NCBI RefSeq assembly: GCF_004402595.1
Contig: NZ_SOFY01000061.1
Coordinates: forward strand, 1-49,554
DNA: 49,554 bases
Direction: 5' to 3'
DNA from: Cryobacterium shii
GTDB taxonomy: Bacteria; Actinomycetota; Actinomycetes; Actinomycetales; Microbacteriaceae
Of this stretch, positions 1 to 8,645 are shown piece by piece. Each line of letters opens with the position of its first letter. Position 1 is the stretch's first letter. Position numbers and translations under genes: made by a program. The notes beneath the pieces were generated by a model. That model was not told where the DNA came from and made no database searches. It saw only the letters and a program-made list of their open reading frames with translations.

Positions 1-92
1 GACCATCAGCATCGAGGAAGGCCCGCTTCTATGTGCGGAAGCGACCCGGAGTGGGGAATTTCAGTGAGCAGAACTGGGGAATTTCAGTGAGC
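1..92. mobile_element. Terminus of an insertion sequence (IS21-like), partial
   Basis: The 18-base unit TGGGGAATTTCAGTGAGC occurs twice, at 52-69 and 75-92, with a 23-base period. Immediately to the right the multicopper oxidase reading frame is in register, and to the left it is lost. Multiple short tandem repeats at the tips are typical of IS21-family elements, so this is read as the right end of such an element whose body lies left of the window. The transposase genes are not visible, so the family assignment is tentative. The insertion into the oxidase itself is well supported by the broken reading frame. Confidence 0.55.
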
Positions 93-1009
93 GCCGTCAT
101 CAGGTTGCTCTCCCCGAATTCCGGGTCCTCCGGGTCGACGGATGCCGGGTCCCCGGTGAAATTGGCGATGTTACAGGCCAGATGGGGGCTCTGTTTCTCG
201 TCGCTGACCTTGAACTGGAGGAAGAACTCCCGGTCCACGTCGCGCGGGGTCCCGTCGGGACGGGCGGCACCCACCTTCGTGATAACCATCGGTCCGACGA
301 GTCCCGCGTAGTCATCCGTGACCTCGCTCGTGTGCGAGTGGTACATCCACATCACCGAGCTGCCGTCCATGGGCCCGGCCCGCTCCGGCACCCCATAGCT
401 ATAGGTGTAGGTGCCGCCCGGCGGCACGGCATCGTCCGCCTGGTCGCTGGGCGCGGTGCCGTCGTCGTAGGGCGCCCCCTCGCTGCTCTTCTTGTAGAAG
501 ACGCCGTGGGTGTGCACGCTCGCCGGTCGGTCCGGATTGTTGCGGAAGACGACCTTGATCGTGTCTTCAACAACCCCGCGGATGACCGGGCCGAGCATGC
601 TCAGGCGCTGGTCCGCGTCGGCGCGCGGCTTGAGGGTGCCGAAGGACGCATCCGTGTATTCGCGGTACAGCGACTTCAGATAACTGCTGCCGATGCGCTG
701 CGGACCCGACTCCACAAAGACCGCTGCGGCGGCGTCGAACGGTTGGCCGGTGATCTGGTCGGCCCCAGCCGGGGCATAGTTCCAAACGACCTCATCGGCG
801 GCGAGGAAGTAGGTGCGGGTCTGTGGCACATAGGAGCTGCCCGCCTGCACGCTCGCCGCGCCGCCGCCGCCGCCAAAAAGACGCGCGAGCACCAGCGCCG
901 AGGCGATCGCCACCACGGCGACGACCGCGGCGAGGCGCAGGCGCCGCCGGTTCTGGGATACGCGGCGGTTCGTTGACGGCCCCTCGGTGGGGTCCAGGGT
1001 CTCAGACAC
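29..1009 (-). pseudogene. Multicopper oxidase, 3' end removed by an insertion sequence
   Basis: The product begins with a basic stretch and one hydrophobic helix (RLRLAAVVAVVAIASALVLA), a secretion or anchor signal, followed by the first cupredoxin domain of a multicopper oxidase. Copper-ligand motifs HTHG and MYHSHT are visible, together with the LVGPMVIT strand that normally closes domain 1. Intact enzymes of this family are clearly longer and end with an HCH-type C-terminal copper cluster, which is absent here. The oxidase sequence stops near position 93 and the last roughly 20 codons are read through IS-end repeats to a stop at 29. The start is placed at the GTG at 1009, which has an AGG seven bases upstream; a longer start at 1078 is possible. 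Such secreted oxidases act in copper tolerance or oxidise phenols, but this copy is unlikely to work unless the rest continues beyond the IS. Confidence 0.8.
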
Positions 1010-1169
1010 GGGCACACCTCGTTTCGTCGGGTTGGTAGGCCGGCGGCATTCGGTGGCCTTCGCTGGCCTTGCGGACATAATAGTCCGGGGCTACGAAGAA
1101 GTTGAGGCGGTCGAATCAGTTCGAAGTCTGCCCTGGGGCCGATCCTGTCAGCGGAGTGCGACGCCCGAA

Positions 1170-2333
1170 TTAGACGCCGGCGAGCCAGAGGTCGGGACCG
1201 AAGATCTCGTAGTGGATGCGCTCGGCCGGCACGCCGGACTCCAGCGCCTGTGAGCGCAGGCTGCGCATGAACGGGAGCGGGCCGCAGAGGTAGACCGAGG
1301 CATCCTCCGGAATCGTCACGTTCTCGAGCGACATGAAACCCTCGTGGTGGCCCTCGCTCGGGATCTCCAGCCAGAGTTCCAGTTCGGCCGCCTCGAGCAG
1401 CGCGATGTCCTCGCTCATCTGGTCGCGCAGCGCCCAGCGCTCGAGGTTGCTCTCGGCGTGCAGCACGAGCACCTCGCGCTTCGAGCCGGTGTCGACCAGG
1501 GAACGCAGGATCGACGCGCTCGGCGTGCAGCCGATTCCGGCCGAGGCAAGAATCAGCGGGCCGGTGCCCTGATCCAGGGTGATGTCACCGCACGGCACGG
1601 AGAGGATCAGGGTGTCGCCGACCTGCACGTCACGGTGCAACACGGGCGAGACCTCACCGTCAGCGTCAAGCTTGGTGGTGAAGACGCGGGTCGTGGCCGT
1701 GCCGGCCGACAGCGAGTACTGGCGCACCTGGCGGATGCCGTCGGGCATGGTGGCCGTGACGCTGACGTACTGGCCCGGCAGGGCGGGTGTGACGGGGGTG
1801 TCGTCGGCCGGCTCTAGTGTGAACGTGACGGCGTCGGTGCCGGCGGTTTCCTTCTTGATGACGACCCAGGGGGCGAGAGGCTTGTCGCTGGCGAGTCCGG
1901 CGTAGAGGCCCTTTTCCATCTTGATCAGGGCGTGGGCCATCAGCCAGTAGACCTCGGTCCAGGCGCCTGCGATCTCGGCCGTGATGACGTCGCTGAGTTC
2001 GTCGGCGATGGCTTCGAAGAGGTACTTGTAGACGATGTCGTACTGCTCGGGCTGGATGTCGAGGGAGATGTGCTTGTGGGCGATGCGGGACAGCATGGCC
2101 TCGGGGGTCGTCTCGGGATTGTTCACCAGATGGGTCGCGAAGACCGCGATGCTGCCGGCCAGGGCCTGTTGCTGCGAGCCGTTCTTCTGGTTCGAGCGGC
2201 TGAATAGCCCGTCGAAGAGCTCGGGGTGGGCGGTTAGCATACGGCCGTAAAAGTTCTTCGCGATCTCGGGCATGCGCTCCCCAACCAGGGGCAGTGTCGC
2301 TTCGATCAGGGGCAGTGACTGGGTAGAGAGCAT
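1170..2333 (-). CDS. hmp: Flavohemoprotein, nitric oxide dioxygenase
   Basis: This cytoplasmic enzyme uses haem, FAD and NAD(P)H to convert nitric oxide plus oxygen to nitrate. The N-terminal globin domain shows the proximal-histidine context IAHKHISLDIQPEQY and the distal region LFSRSNQKNGSQQQALA. The FAD domain follows with RQYSLS, and the NAD domain shows ASAGIGCTPSASILRSL and the C-terminal YLCGPLPFM motif. At about 387 residues it has the normal full length. The ATG at 2333 is chosen because GGAG lies seven bases upstream; an ATG or equivalent five codons earlier lacks such a site. The upstream 60 bases are notably AT-rich for this genome, which fits a regulated promoter, but I could not define an NsrR-type operator with confidence. 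It appears to be a single-gene chromosomal unit. Confidence 0.95.
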   Translation of the reverse strand: MLSTQSLPLIEATLPLVGERMPEIAKNFYGRMLTAHPELFDGLFSRSNQKNGSQQQALAGSIAVFATHLVNNPETTPEAMLSRIAHKHISLDIQPEQYDIVYKYLFEAIADELSDVITAEIAGAWTEVYWLMAHALIKMEKGLYAGLASDKPLAPWVVIKKETAGTDAVTFTLEPADDTPVTPALPGQYVSVTATMPDGIRQVRQYSLSAGTATTRVFTTKLDADGEVSPVLHRDVQVGDTLILSVPCGDITLDQGTGPLILASAGIGCTPSASILRSLVDTGSKREVLVLHAESNLERWALRDQMSEDIALLEAAELELWLEIPSEGHHEGFMSLENVTIPEDASVYLCGPLPFMRSLRSQALESGVPAERIHYEIFGPDLWLAGV

Positions 2334-2413
2334 GCAGACTCCAAGCATTGAGGGATTTAACTCAAAGCTATCATTTCAAATAACCGCTGTGTGACGCGCC
2401 CGGCTCAGCGATG

Positions 2414-2971
2414 TCAGCGCTCAGCCCCCTTGAGACTGCCGGTTCCGGCGCCTGACGGGTCGAAGATCAGGCAGACGACGTTACGGCCGCCCGGCTCGGC
2501 CCAGCTCCGCTCGGTCGGAGTGAAGTAGTCCAAGTCCAGTGAGGAGTCCTGATACGGCATCCCGGTGAAGCCCTCGAACCCGGACGCGCAGCCCGATTCG
2601 GCCGCCGCTGTGACCGCCATGTCGCCGGGGAAAGCCTCGCCGGCCACCGGGAACCGGTCGAACACCTCGAAGTCGTGAGTCTCGGAGCAGGGGAGAACGG
2701 GGATGGTCCTGACATCGGCATCCACACCCGCATCCTCTTTCGTGGCCTCTGTGTCGTCGTGGGTGGCCTCGTCTGCAGAGTCGGTGAGACAGTCTCCGGC
2801 GAGGAGGGCGGTGACCGGGGACACGGTGGCGAGGGGCGAGAGCGTCCGCGGGGCCGCCGTGACGGGAACCGTCGGCAGCATATCGACGATTATGCTGCAT
2901 CCGGTCAAGGTCCCGATCACCAGGGCCGGCAGTATGAGCCGGGCACCGAGCCGGAGGCGCGCGACGGCCAT
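2414..2971 (-). CDS. Septum-formation-domain lipoprotein
   Basis: The protein of 185 residues starts with a positively charged segment and a hydrophobic helix ending in the lipobox LTGC, so it should be exported and lipid-anchored at about residue 25. The mature part carries the pattern GDCL...VPC..THDFEVF...GC...YFTPTERSW..G.R.VVCL, which is typical of the actinobacterial septum-formation domain family, with conserved cysteines likely forming disulfides. An acidic low-complexity linker (residues about 62-85) separates the anchor from the domain. It starts four bases after the hisN stop codon, so the two are probably co-transcribed. Its exact role is unknown; the family name comes from a loose association with cell division proteins. 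Confidence 0.75.
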   Translation of the reverse strand: MAVARLRLGARLILPALVIGTLTGCSIIVDMLPTVPVTAAPRTLSPLATVSPVTALLAGDCLTDSADEATHDDTEATKEDAGVDADVRTIPVLPCSETHDFEVFDRFPVAGEAFPGDMAVTAAAESGCASGFEGFTGMPYQDSSLDLDYFTPTERSWAEPGGRNVVCLIFDPSGAGTGSLKGAER

Positions 2972-2975
2972 CCGT

Positions 2976-3818
2976 CTAGATGGCCGGTTCGGCCGTGGTA
3001 CCGCCAGCGACTGCGTTTCGGAGCGCTCGCAGGGTCGCCTCGTGCAGGAGGCCGTTGGTGGCCAGCGCGCTGCCGTGCCACGGGCCGGGGCGGCCGTCGG
3101 CCGACGTGAAGCGGCCGCCGGCCTCCTGCACGATCGGGGCCAGGGCTGCCATGTCGTAGGGCTGCAGGTCGTACTCGGCGGCGATGTCGATCAGGCCTTC
3201 GGCCAGGAGCATGTAGGACCACATGTCGCCGTAGGCCCGGGTGCGCCAGACCTGCCGGGTCAGCGCGACCAGCGCATCGAGGTGACCGGCGACATCCCAC
3301 TGTTGGATGCTGTTATAGCTGAGGGAGGCGTCCGCGAGTTCGGTCACGCCGGAGACCTGCAGGCGCACGGGCGCGGCCCCGGGCGTGCGTTCGTCGGTCA
3401 TCCAGGCGCCGCCTCCGGTGCGTGCCCACCAGCGTTTGCCGAGCGCAGGGGCGCTCACCATGCCGAGCATGGGGACGCCGTCGATGGCGAGGGAGATCAG
3501 CGTGCCCCAGACCGGGATCCCGCGCATGAAGCCTGCCGTCCCGTCGATGGGGTCGATGATCCACTGCCGGATGGTCGAGCCCTCGGTGCCGAACTCCTCG
3601 CCCAGGATGCCGTCGGTCGGGCGCCGCTCGGCCAGGTGGGTGCGGATGGCGCGCTCGACCGCCTGGTCGGCATCCGTCACGGGCGTGCGGTCGGGTTTGG
3701 TGCTCACCACGAGGTCCATCGCGTGGAACCGGTCGCGCGAAATCGCATCGGCCAGATCGGCGAGTTCGGCCGCAAGGACAAGGTCATCGTCGAGGGAGTA
3801 GATCAGAGGCTCGGTCAC
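2976..3818 (-). CDS. hisN: Inositol-monophosphatase-family histidinol-phosphatase
   Basis: The 280-residue product belongs to the Mg-dependent phosphatases of the inositol monophosphatase fold. Metal and catalytic motifs are present: GEEFG (loop glutamates), WIIDPIDGTAGFMRG (the DPIDGT signature) and, near the C terminus, the D-M-A-A-L-APIVQEAGG segment. The pattern IDPIDGTAGFMRGIPVWGTLISL matches actinobacterial HisN, which dephosphorylates histidinol phosphate in histidine synthesis; a broader sugar-phosphatase role cannot be excluded. The GTG at 3818 is preferred because GGGGAG lies directly upstream; a more distal GTG at 3851 has no such site. A hexamer resembling a -10 element (AGAATA) lies just upstream. 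Confidence 0.85.
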   Translation of the reverse strand: MTEPLIYSLDDDLVLAAELADLADAISRDRFHAMDLVVSTKPDRTPVTDADQAVERAIRTHLAERRPTDGILGEEFGTEGSTIRQWIIDPIDGTAGFMRGIPVWGTLISLAIDGVPMLGMVSAPALGKRWWARTGGGAWMTDERTPGAAPVRLQVSGVTELADASLSYNSIQQWDVAGHLDALVALTRQVWRTRAYGDMWSYMLLAEGLIDIAAEYDLQPYDMAALAPIVQEAGGRFTSADGRPGPWHGSALATNGLLHEATLRALRNAVAGGTTAEPAI

Positions 3819-3942
3819 GCTCCCCAGCCTAGTTATTCTGGCGCGACACACCGGGTCGCGGCTCGATTCGCATGGATCGCGTCAGGATGTTAGTCTCTTT
3901 CGAGTCGGTTCGGGGTAGCTCGAACGGATAAAAAAGAAATAC

Positions 3943-4018
<76 letters not shown>

Positions 4019-4028
4019 GTCAATGGGC

Positions 4029-4072
4029 CTGAGCCCCGTAGTTACCTAACAGCTACGGGGATCAGGTGTTTT
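4029..4072 (+). terminator. Hairpin terminator after tRNA-Lys
   Basis: CTGAgCCCCGTAG (4029-4041) pairs with CTACGGGGaTCAG (4053-4065), giving a 12-bp stem with one mismatch and an 11-base loop. It is followed by GTGTTTTC, a short T-rich tail. It probably ends transcription from the tRNA gene before the integrase module. Confidence 0.6.
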
Positions 4073-4098
4073 CATACATACCCTCAGCGACACTCAAG

Positions 4099-4120
4099 TC
4101 GTCAAAAACTCGTCAAAAAC
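4099..4120 (+). repeat. Tandem 11-bp repeat, likely integrase arm sites
   Basis: TCGTCAAAAAC is present twice without a gap (4099-4109 and 4110-4120), about 80 bases from the tRNA end. Short direct repeats beside an attachment site are the usual arm-type binding sites for the N-terminal domain of tyrosine integrases. Function is inferred from position and repeat structure. Confidence 0.55.
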
Positions 4121-4221
4121 CCCCGAGGGCCCACCCTCCGTGGCACTCGTCATCCGGTTGTTTCGGGGTATTCCCCGTTGACCTCCGGGTGGTGCCGGGA
4201 GCTCGTTCCTACCTACGAGGT

Positions 4222-4428
4222 ATGAACGAGCCTCGCACCTTCGCAGAGCTGCCGAGCCGCCTTGAGCGACTGCTTACGGTGCAGCAGCTTTCGGACTACC
4301 TCGGCGTGCCGGTCAAGACGCTCTACGAGTGGCGCACGCAGAAGGTCGGCCCTCGCGCGGTCAAGGTGGGGCGCGCGCTGCGCTATCCCGAGAGTCACGT
4401 GATCGACTGGCTGGAGGCGCAGTCGTGA
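4222..4428 (+). CDS. xis: Excisionase-type helix-turn-helix protein
   Basis: This 68-residue protein carries a MerR/excisionase-type winged helix: LLTVQQLSDYLGVPVKTLYEWR forms the turn and the recognition helix, and VGPRAVKVGRALRYPESHVIDWLEAQ forms the wing and last helix. Such proteins bend DNA at attachment sites and bias the integrase toward excision. The ATG at 4222 gives the usual compact size, with an AGG close upstream. The stop codon overlaps the GTG start of the integrase gene (GTGA), so the two are translated together. It could also act as a small transcription factor, but the position favours a recombination directionality role. Confidence 0.85.
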   Translation: MNEPRTFAELPSRLERLLTVQQLSDYLGVPVKTLYEWRTQKVGPRAVKVGRALRYPESHVIDWLEAQS

Positions 4429-5660
4429 GCCGCCCCGTTCAGCCGCTGGGCACCTACGGTTCGATTTCGGTGAGAAAGCTCGGAGCGAAGTATGCGGCCA
4501 CCACGCGCTACCGCGACATGGACGGCGACTACCTCCGCATCCAGGCCACGGCAACCAGCGAGACAAAGGCCACGAACGCGCTCAAGGTGAAGATCGCCGA
4601 GCAAGTGGACACAGCAGGCGATAGCGATCTGGATCGCAACACCAGCCTGCGCGACCTCTCGAGCTATTGGCTGGAGGAGGTCCGCGTTACCGGACGGCAG
4701 GCGCCGCAGACGCTCGATGCCTACGAGCGCAGCCTGGAGGTAGTCGTGCTCCCGGCGCTCGGTCAGTTGCGGCTACGGGAGCTGACCGTCGGCCGCGTCG
4801 ATCGATTCCTGAAGGCACTGGCACCCCAACACCCGTCGCGCGCCCGTCGGGCCAAGATCGTGCTCGCGCTGGTCTTTGATCTCGCCGTGCGACACGACGC
4901 GGTAGGCAAGAACCCGGTGCGCGACACCGCGCCCGTTCCGCGCGGACGCAAGGAGATTCGCAGTCTCGACCACGCCGAACTTGCGCGGCTGCGCGACGCC
5001 GTGGCGAAGTGGCGCACGGGCGAGAAGGTGCACGGTCCCAAGCCCGACGGTCAGCTCGCCGACGTCATCGAAACGATCCTTGGCACCTCTGCGCGCATCG
5101 GCGAAGCGCTGGCGATTCGCAAGTGCGACGTCGACATGACCGTCTCGCCACCGGAGGTCACGATCAGCGGAACACTTGTGCAGCGCAGGGGGCACAGTCT
5201 GTACCGGCAGCCTCAGGTCAAGCACTCGAAGGACTGGCGAATCATTGCCGTGCCGAGCTACACGGCCCAAGCCATTCGCTCACGGCTCGCGATGCTCGGC
5301 AACATGCCTGACGATCACCCGATCTTCAGCACCCGCAACGGCACCTTTATCTCCCCAAACAACCTGCGCCGCCAGCTTCGCGCTGTGCTCGCGTCAGCGG
5401 GGCTGGCGGAGGACCTCGACCTGAGCGACATCAGCCCGCACACATTCCGCAAGACCGTAGCCACGACGATCGACCAGGCAGCCTCCATAGACCTCGCCGC
5501 AGAACTGCTCGGCCACGCTTCGAAGGAGGTCACCGAGACCTACTATGTTCAGCCCACGAAGCGGGTTAACCCGGTCACGGCGGAGATCCTCGAACGATTA
5601 GCTCCCGACGGCGGCGGGTCGACGCTCGGCAGCGCTGAGCTGGACGGCGACGGCGTATGA
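4425..5660 (+). CDS. int: Tyrosine recombinase (ICE integrase)
   Basis: The 411-residue enzyme catalyses integration and excision of the element at tRNA-Lys. An N-terminal arm-binding region (about residues 1-60) is followed by a SAM-like core-binding domain (about 75-160) and the catalytic domain. Catalytic residues are visible: the first arginine in GTSARIGEAL (about 224), the HTFRK box (about 339-343), the histidine in LLGHAS (about 363) and the tyrosine in ETYYV (about 373-374). The GTG start at 4425 overlaps the xis stop. The next gene, abiEii, is convergent and ends 14 bases away. The enzyme seems complete and active. Confidence 0.95.
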   Translation: MSRPVQPLGTYGSISVRKLGAKYAATTRYRDMDGDYLRIQATATSETKATNALKVKIAEQVDTAGDSDLDRNTSLRDLSSYWLEEVRVTGRQAPQTLDAYERSLEVVVLPALGQLRLRELTVGRVDRFLKALAPQHPSRARRAKIVLALVFDLAVRHDAVGKNPVRDTAPVPRGRKEIRSLDHAELARLRDAVAKWRTGEKVHGPKPDGQLADVIETILGTSARIGEALAIRKCDVDMTVSPPEVTISGTLVQRRGHSLYRQPQVKHSKDWRIIAVPSYTAQAIRSRLAMLGNMPDDHPIFSTRNGTFISPNNLRRQLRAVLASAGLAEDLDLSDISPHTFRKTVATTIDQAASIDLAAELLGHASKEVTETYYVQPTKRVNPVTAEILERLAPDGGGSTLGSAELDGDGV

Positions 5661-5674
5661 GGGCCTGGGGATGC

Positions 5675-6667
5675 TCAGACGTCGAGTAACTTTGCGTCGG
5701 CGTGCACCTGAGCGAGCACGTCATCGAAGGTCGGTGGTTGCTCGGTGCCGTAGTAGAGGTCGCGCATGGCGGCATCGTGTTCTGCCTGGAGGCGCTCGGC
5801 GAGTGGCGAGGCGGCATCGAAGGCGGGCGATGCAGCGAACCCGCCCTCGGGCAGGGGCAGATCGGGCTTGCCGAACGCGGCGGAGACCTCGCGGGCGCTG
5901 TTGAGGATCTCGGCCACGAGGCTCCTGTCGGCGAACAGGTCGCGCACGACGGGCGTGAGTAACAGAGCGTGGATATCGTAGAGCTGGCGTCCGATGCGCG
6001 GCCAGCCGTGGGGGCCCGTGGTTGCGTCGGGGTCGCCGGCGAAGTTATTGACGCGCAGCAGCTTCTCCAGCAGAGTGCGGCCAGGGTGCAGGATCGGGAC
6101 GTCGAAGGATGCCAGGTCGTCCCACGCGCTGGTGTCGAAGCCCGCGGCGTCGAGTTCTCGGCTGAGCAACGACGTCACCGGGTGGTTAGCGCGCGGGTTC
6201 GGCCCGCCGGACTGCCCCAGCTCGACGAGGATCGCGGCGGGGTCGGCGATCGCCCCCGGCGTGCCGCGGTGTTCCAGCGGCGGATTCAGGTAGCCCGCGC
6301 GATGGAACGTGCCGGAGTTGCCGCCCGCGGTGACGTCCGACGGTTCCGCGCCGGTGGCTGCAGCAGCACTGGCGAGGATGTTACGTAGCGCGCGTTGCTC
6401 GGCGTTCTTCGACGGGTACTGGCCGATGACGAGCAGGTCGAGGTCTTCGGAGAATCGGCGGATGATCCGCAGCTTCTCCAGACTTGTACCGCCTTTAAAA
6501 ACGATCTCGTCGGGGTGCGCGGTTGTGATCGAGCGCAGCGCCTCGCAGACCCAGTAGTCCTTCTCTACGGCGAGCGGCTGCACCCCGAGGCGTTCCGCGG
6601 CAGCGAGGATCGTGTCGCGGAACACCTCCGGATCGTCATCCCGCCACAGTGCCGCCACTTCGTTCAT
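5675..6667 (-). CDS. abiEii: AbiEii/AbiGii-family nucleotidyltransferase toxin
   Basis: The protein of 330 residues has the signature of AbiEii toxins: VEKDYWVCEAL near residue 35, KGGTSL at 58-63 and FSEDLDLLV at 72-80, which supply the glycine-serine and aspartate residues of the nucleotidyltransferase active site. AbiEii proteins use nucleotides to block growth after phage infection, in the type IV toxin-antitoxin arrangement. It follows the antitoxin gene with a 4-base overlap, as in known abiE operons. Length is normal for the family. The location between integrase and transfer genes suggests it also stabilises the ICE. Confidence 0.9.
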   Translation of the reverse strand: MNEVAALWRDDDPEVFRDTILAAAERLGVQPLAVEKDYWVCEALRSITTAHPDEIVFKGGTSLEKLRIIRRFSEDLDLLVIGQYPSKNAEQRALRNILASAAAATGAEPSDVTAGGNSGTFHRAGYLNPPLEHRGTPGAIADPAAILVELGQSGGPNPRANHPVTSLLSRELDAAGFDTSAWDDLASFDVPILHPGRTLLEKLLRVNNFAGDPDATTGPHGWPRIGRQLYDIHALLLTPVVRDLFADRSLVAEILNSAREVSAAFGKPDLPLPEGGFAASPAFDAASPLAERLQAEHDAAMRDLYYGTEQPPTFDDVLAQVHADAKLLDV

Positions 6668-7368
6668 ACGAACGCCAGCGTCGCCAGCGCGGCGGATTCG
6701 GTGCGACGGTCGGCGGCGGGCACCCGGTCGGCAAGGTCCGACCGGCCCGCAGCGGTCAGCAGCGCCCTGAGCCGTGCGCGCGCCTGCCCCGGCTCCGTCG
6801 TGGCAGCATCCGCGAGCCGCTCGGCGCGTACGATGCCGGAGCGCAGCAGCTCGGTGAGCTGCCGGGTAGCCTGCGCGAGCTCTACCTCGACCAGGGCAGG
6901 CCAGTCATCGAGCACCTCGAGCATGGCCACCTCAGTCGGGGTCAGGCGCGCCGCGGCCCGCCCGGTGCGGGCAGCGCGGGAGACGAACCTGACGACACCG
7001 GCATCCGAGGGCGCACGGTCGGGAACGGCGATCTGCGCACGCCGGGGAACCTGCGTCGACAGTCGCAGCGCATTCGCCGCGGACAGGCCCGCTGGCCCGA
7101 CGCCAGCGCCGCGCGTGAGAGCCTCGACCAGGCGTTCCGGGGAGGGCGGTGCCATCCCGAGCGGGGTCTTCGTTCCGCGCCAGTACAGGCCGCGGCGGAT
7201 GCGCCGGAGTTCGTCTCGGTCTTCCAAGTCACCGAGCAGGTGGTGCACGGTCGACGGGCTGAGCTGGAGGTCGGAGGGCTGCCAGAACCGATCGCGCGAG
7301 GCAAGCACGGCCTGCCGTGCGCGCGCCGCACCCTGACGGTCACGATGGGGTGCAAGTGCAGTCGTCAC
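6664..7368 (-). CDS. abiEi: AbiEi-family antitoxin and repressor
   Basis: The protein has about 234 residues. Its N-terminal region (residues about 10-75) reads as a winged helix-turn-helix (VLASRDRFWQPSDL, then STVHHLLGDLEDR and the wing ELRRIRRGLYWRG), followed by the larger C-terminal domain of AbiEi antitoxins. AbiEi neutralises AbiEii and represses the operon. The GTG at 7368 is chosen because GGGAGG lies six bases upstream; the gene overlaps abiEii by four bases. Identification rests on the pairing with abiEii and the domain plan. Confidence 0.85.
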   Translation of the reverse strand: MTTALAPHRDRQGAARARQAVLASRDRFWQPSDLQLSPSTVHHLLGDLEDRDELRRIRRGLYWRGTKTPLGMAPPSPERLVEALTRGAGVGPAGLSAANALRLSTQVPRRAQIAVPDRAPSDAGVVRFVSRAARTGRAAARLTPTEVAMLEVLDDWPALVEVELAQATRQLTELLRSGIVRAERLADAATTEPGQARARLRALLTAAGRSDLADRVPAADRRTESAALATLAFV

Positions 7369-7390
7369 GTAGACCCTCCCTTCTGGTAAC

Positions 7391-7441
7391 ACGATACGAG
7401 ATCCTGCGGTAATCCAGTTTACATAGCGATACGGGAAACTG
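7391..7441 (-). promoter_or_regulatory. Candidate operator of the abiE operon
   Basis: Just upstream of abiEi lie CAGTTT (7415-7420) and AAACTG (7436-7441), an inverted pair, plus a direct near-repeat CGATACGAG / CGATACGGG about 35 bases apart. AbiEi antitoxins are known to repress their operon by binding inverted repeats, so this is a reasonable binding region. No protein-DNA evidence exists here. Confidence 0.4.
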
Positions 7442-7550
7442 CACTAATTGTCGTAGTGTTCGGCAAGACGCGCAATGATTCTGGCTTGTGATGGTATCCC
7501 AGTCTCGCGCTACGGACGATCGAAGGTCACGTCCACACGAACGCTACGGT

Positions 7551-8138
7551 CTAGTGATCCACGGCGAGCTGCGCGTAGAAGGCGTCCTCTGCTGCGCGAC
7601 GTCGAGCGATGTCGTCACGGACGAACTGCACGAAGTCCTCGTCCCGGTCGGTGATCGCCGATTCCTCGACAGTCGGGGCGGGGTCTTCGCCGGGCCACGC
7701 GGCCTGCCGCGTTGGCCGGTCGCTGTCGAGGCGGGTGCCGCAGGCGGCGACCCAGTCGTGCAGTCGTTGCTTGGCGTCAGCGAAGTCGCGGTGCCAGCCG
7801 ATCGGGGCCGAACCGTGCTGCTTCGGCTCGTACGCGCTCAGCCAGTGTTGGCGCAACGCCGACAGCTCCCAGATGAGTTCGGGATGCCGGTGCCACAGCG
7901 GCGGGATGACGCCCACGCTGAGTCCGTAGGTGTGCCGCAGCCAGTTGATCCAGGCGTTCAGCTCCAGCCATTCGACCTGTGCCTCCTCGGCGGTGAGCAG
8001 GTTCCAGTTGATTGGTCGAGGGGGCTCCGGGGTGTGCGCATCGTCTTCGCCGGGTGCGGCCATCGGCTCGGGTTCATCGGCCGGCGGCGGCTCGAAGTCG
8101 AAGCCGGGGATGGAGAGCGTGTTGTCGTCGAGTGGCAT
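7551..8138 (-). CDS. DUF4913-like ICE protein
   Basis: The 195-residue product has an acidic, proline-rich N-terminal stretch and then a compact tryptophan-rich domain (PINWNLL, ELNAWINWLRHTYGL, PPLWHRHPELIWELSALRQHWLSAY, then GWHRDFADAKQRLHDWV). The pattern of a surface followed by 'W-x-H-P-E-x-x-x-x-L-x-A-L-x-x-x-W' resembles DUF4913 proteins, often encoded at the end of actinobacterial transfer operons. It starts nine bases after the ssb stop, with GAGG upstream, so it is the last gene of the leftward operon. No biochemical role is known. Confidence 0.6.
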   Translation of the reverse strand: MPLDDNTLSIPGFDFEPPPADEPEPMAAPGEDDAHTPEPPRPINWNLLTAEEAQVEWLELNAWINWLRHTYGLSVGVIPPLWHRHPELIWELSALRQHWLSAYEPKQHGSAPIGWHRDFADAKQRLHDWVAACGTRLDSDRPTRQAAWPGEDPAPTVEESAITDRDEDFVQFVRDDIARRRAAEDAFYAQLAVDH

Positions 8139-8147
8139 CGCCGGACC

Positions 8148-8579
8148 TCACAGCGTGATTGGGCGGATCGGCTTCGCCGCCGCGGCGTCCGGGGCGGTTT
8201 GCTCGATCCCCGCGCCCTGACCGCGGCTGCGGTCGACGGCGTAGATCGACCGGGCCGTATCATGTCCGAGGCGCTTGGCGACGAACTCCTCACCGGTGAT
8301 GGTTTGTCCATCGCGCTCGTAGCTGTACGGGTGCACGTAGCCCTCGGCGACGAAATTGTCACCCTTGGCGAGCTGCGCGAATGCCCGCTCCGCACTCCGG
8401 CGGTACATCACGAGGTCGTGAAACGTTGTCTCCTGCTGCGTGAAGCTGCCGTCGGGATTGCGCTCGAAATGCTCTTGGCCGATACGCACGTGCAGACGTG
8501 CTTCGCCGTTGGCATTGAACGAGAGTTGTGGATCAGTGGCGATGAATCCCGAGAGGGATTGTTGGGTGTGGATCGCCAT
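8148..8579 (-). CDS. ssb: Single-stranded DNA-binding protein
   Basis: The 143-residue protein has the OB fold of SSB: the first strands SLSGFIATDPQLSFNANGEARLHVRIGQ, the core strand FHDLVMYRRSAERAFAQLAKGDNFVAEGYVHPY, and a short tail. It binds single-stranded DNA during conjugative transfer. Unlike chromosomal SSB it lacks the acidic C-terminal tip that recruits partner proteins and ends in IRPITL. An AAGGAG site precedes the ATG. It sits in the transfer operon after the coupling protein. Confidence 0.85.
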   Translation of the reverse strand: MAIHTQQSLSGFIATDPQLSFNANGEARLHVRIGQEHFERNPDGSFTQQETTFHDLVMYRRSAERAFAQLAKGDNFVAEGYVHPYSYERDGQTITGEEFVAKRLGHDTARSIYAVDRSRGQGAGIEQTAPDAAAAKPIRPITL

Positions 8580-8645
8580 CAGAGATGCTCCTTAGTCTGG
8601 TCAGGTGACCCAAATGGGTCTCGGCTTGCTAGAGAGGTGCGCGCG

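Noticed and set aside
2353..2393. NsrR-type operator upstream of hmp
   Set aside because: The region is AT-rich and has ATTT/AAAT half-sites, but no convincing long palindrome.
2703..3893. Long open frame of 396 codons on the + strand
   Set aside because: It is antisense to the lipoprotein and hisN genes, which have clear family motifs; the frame is open because of high GC and shows no domain.
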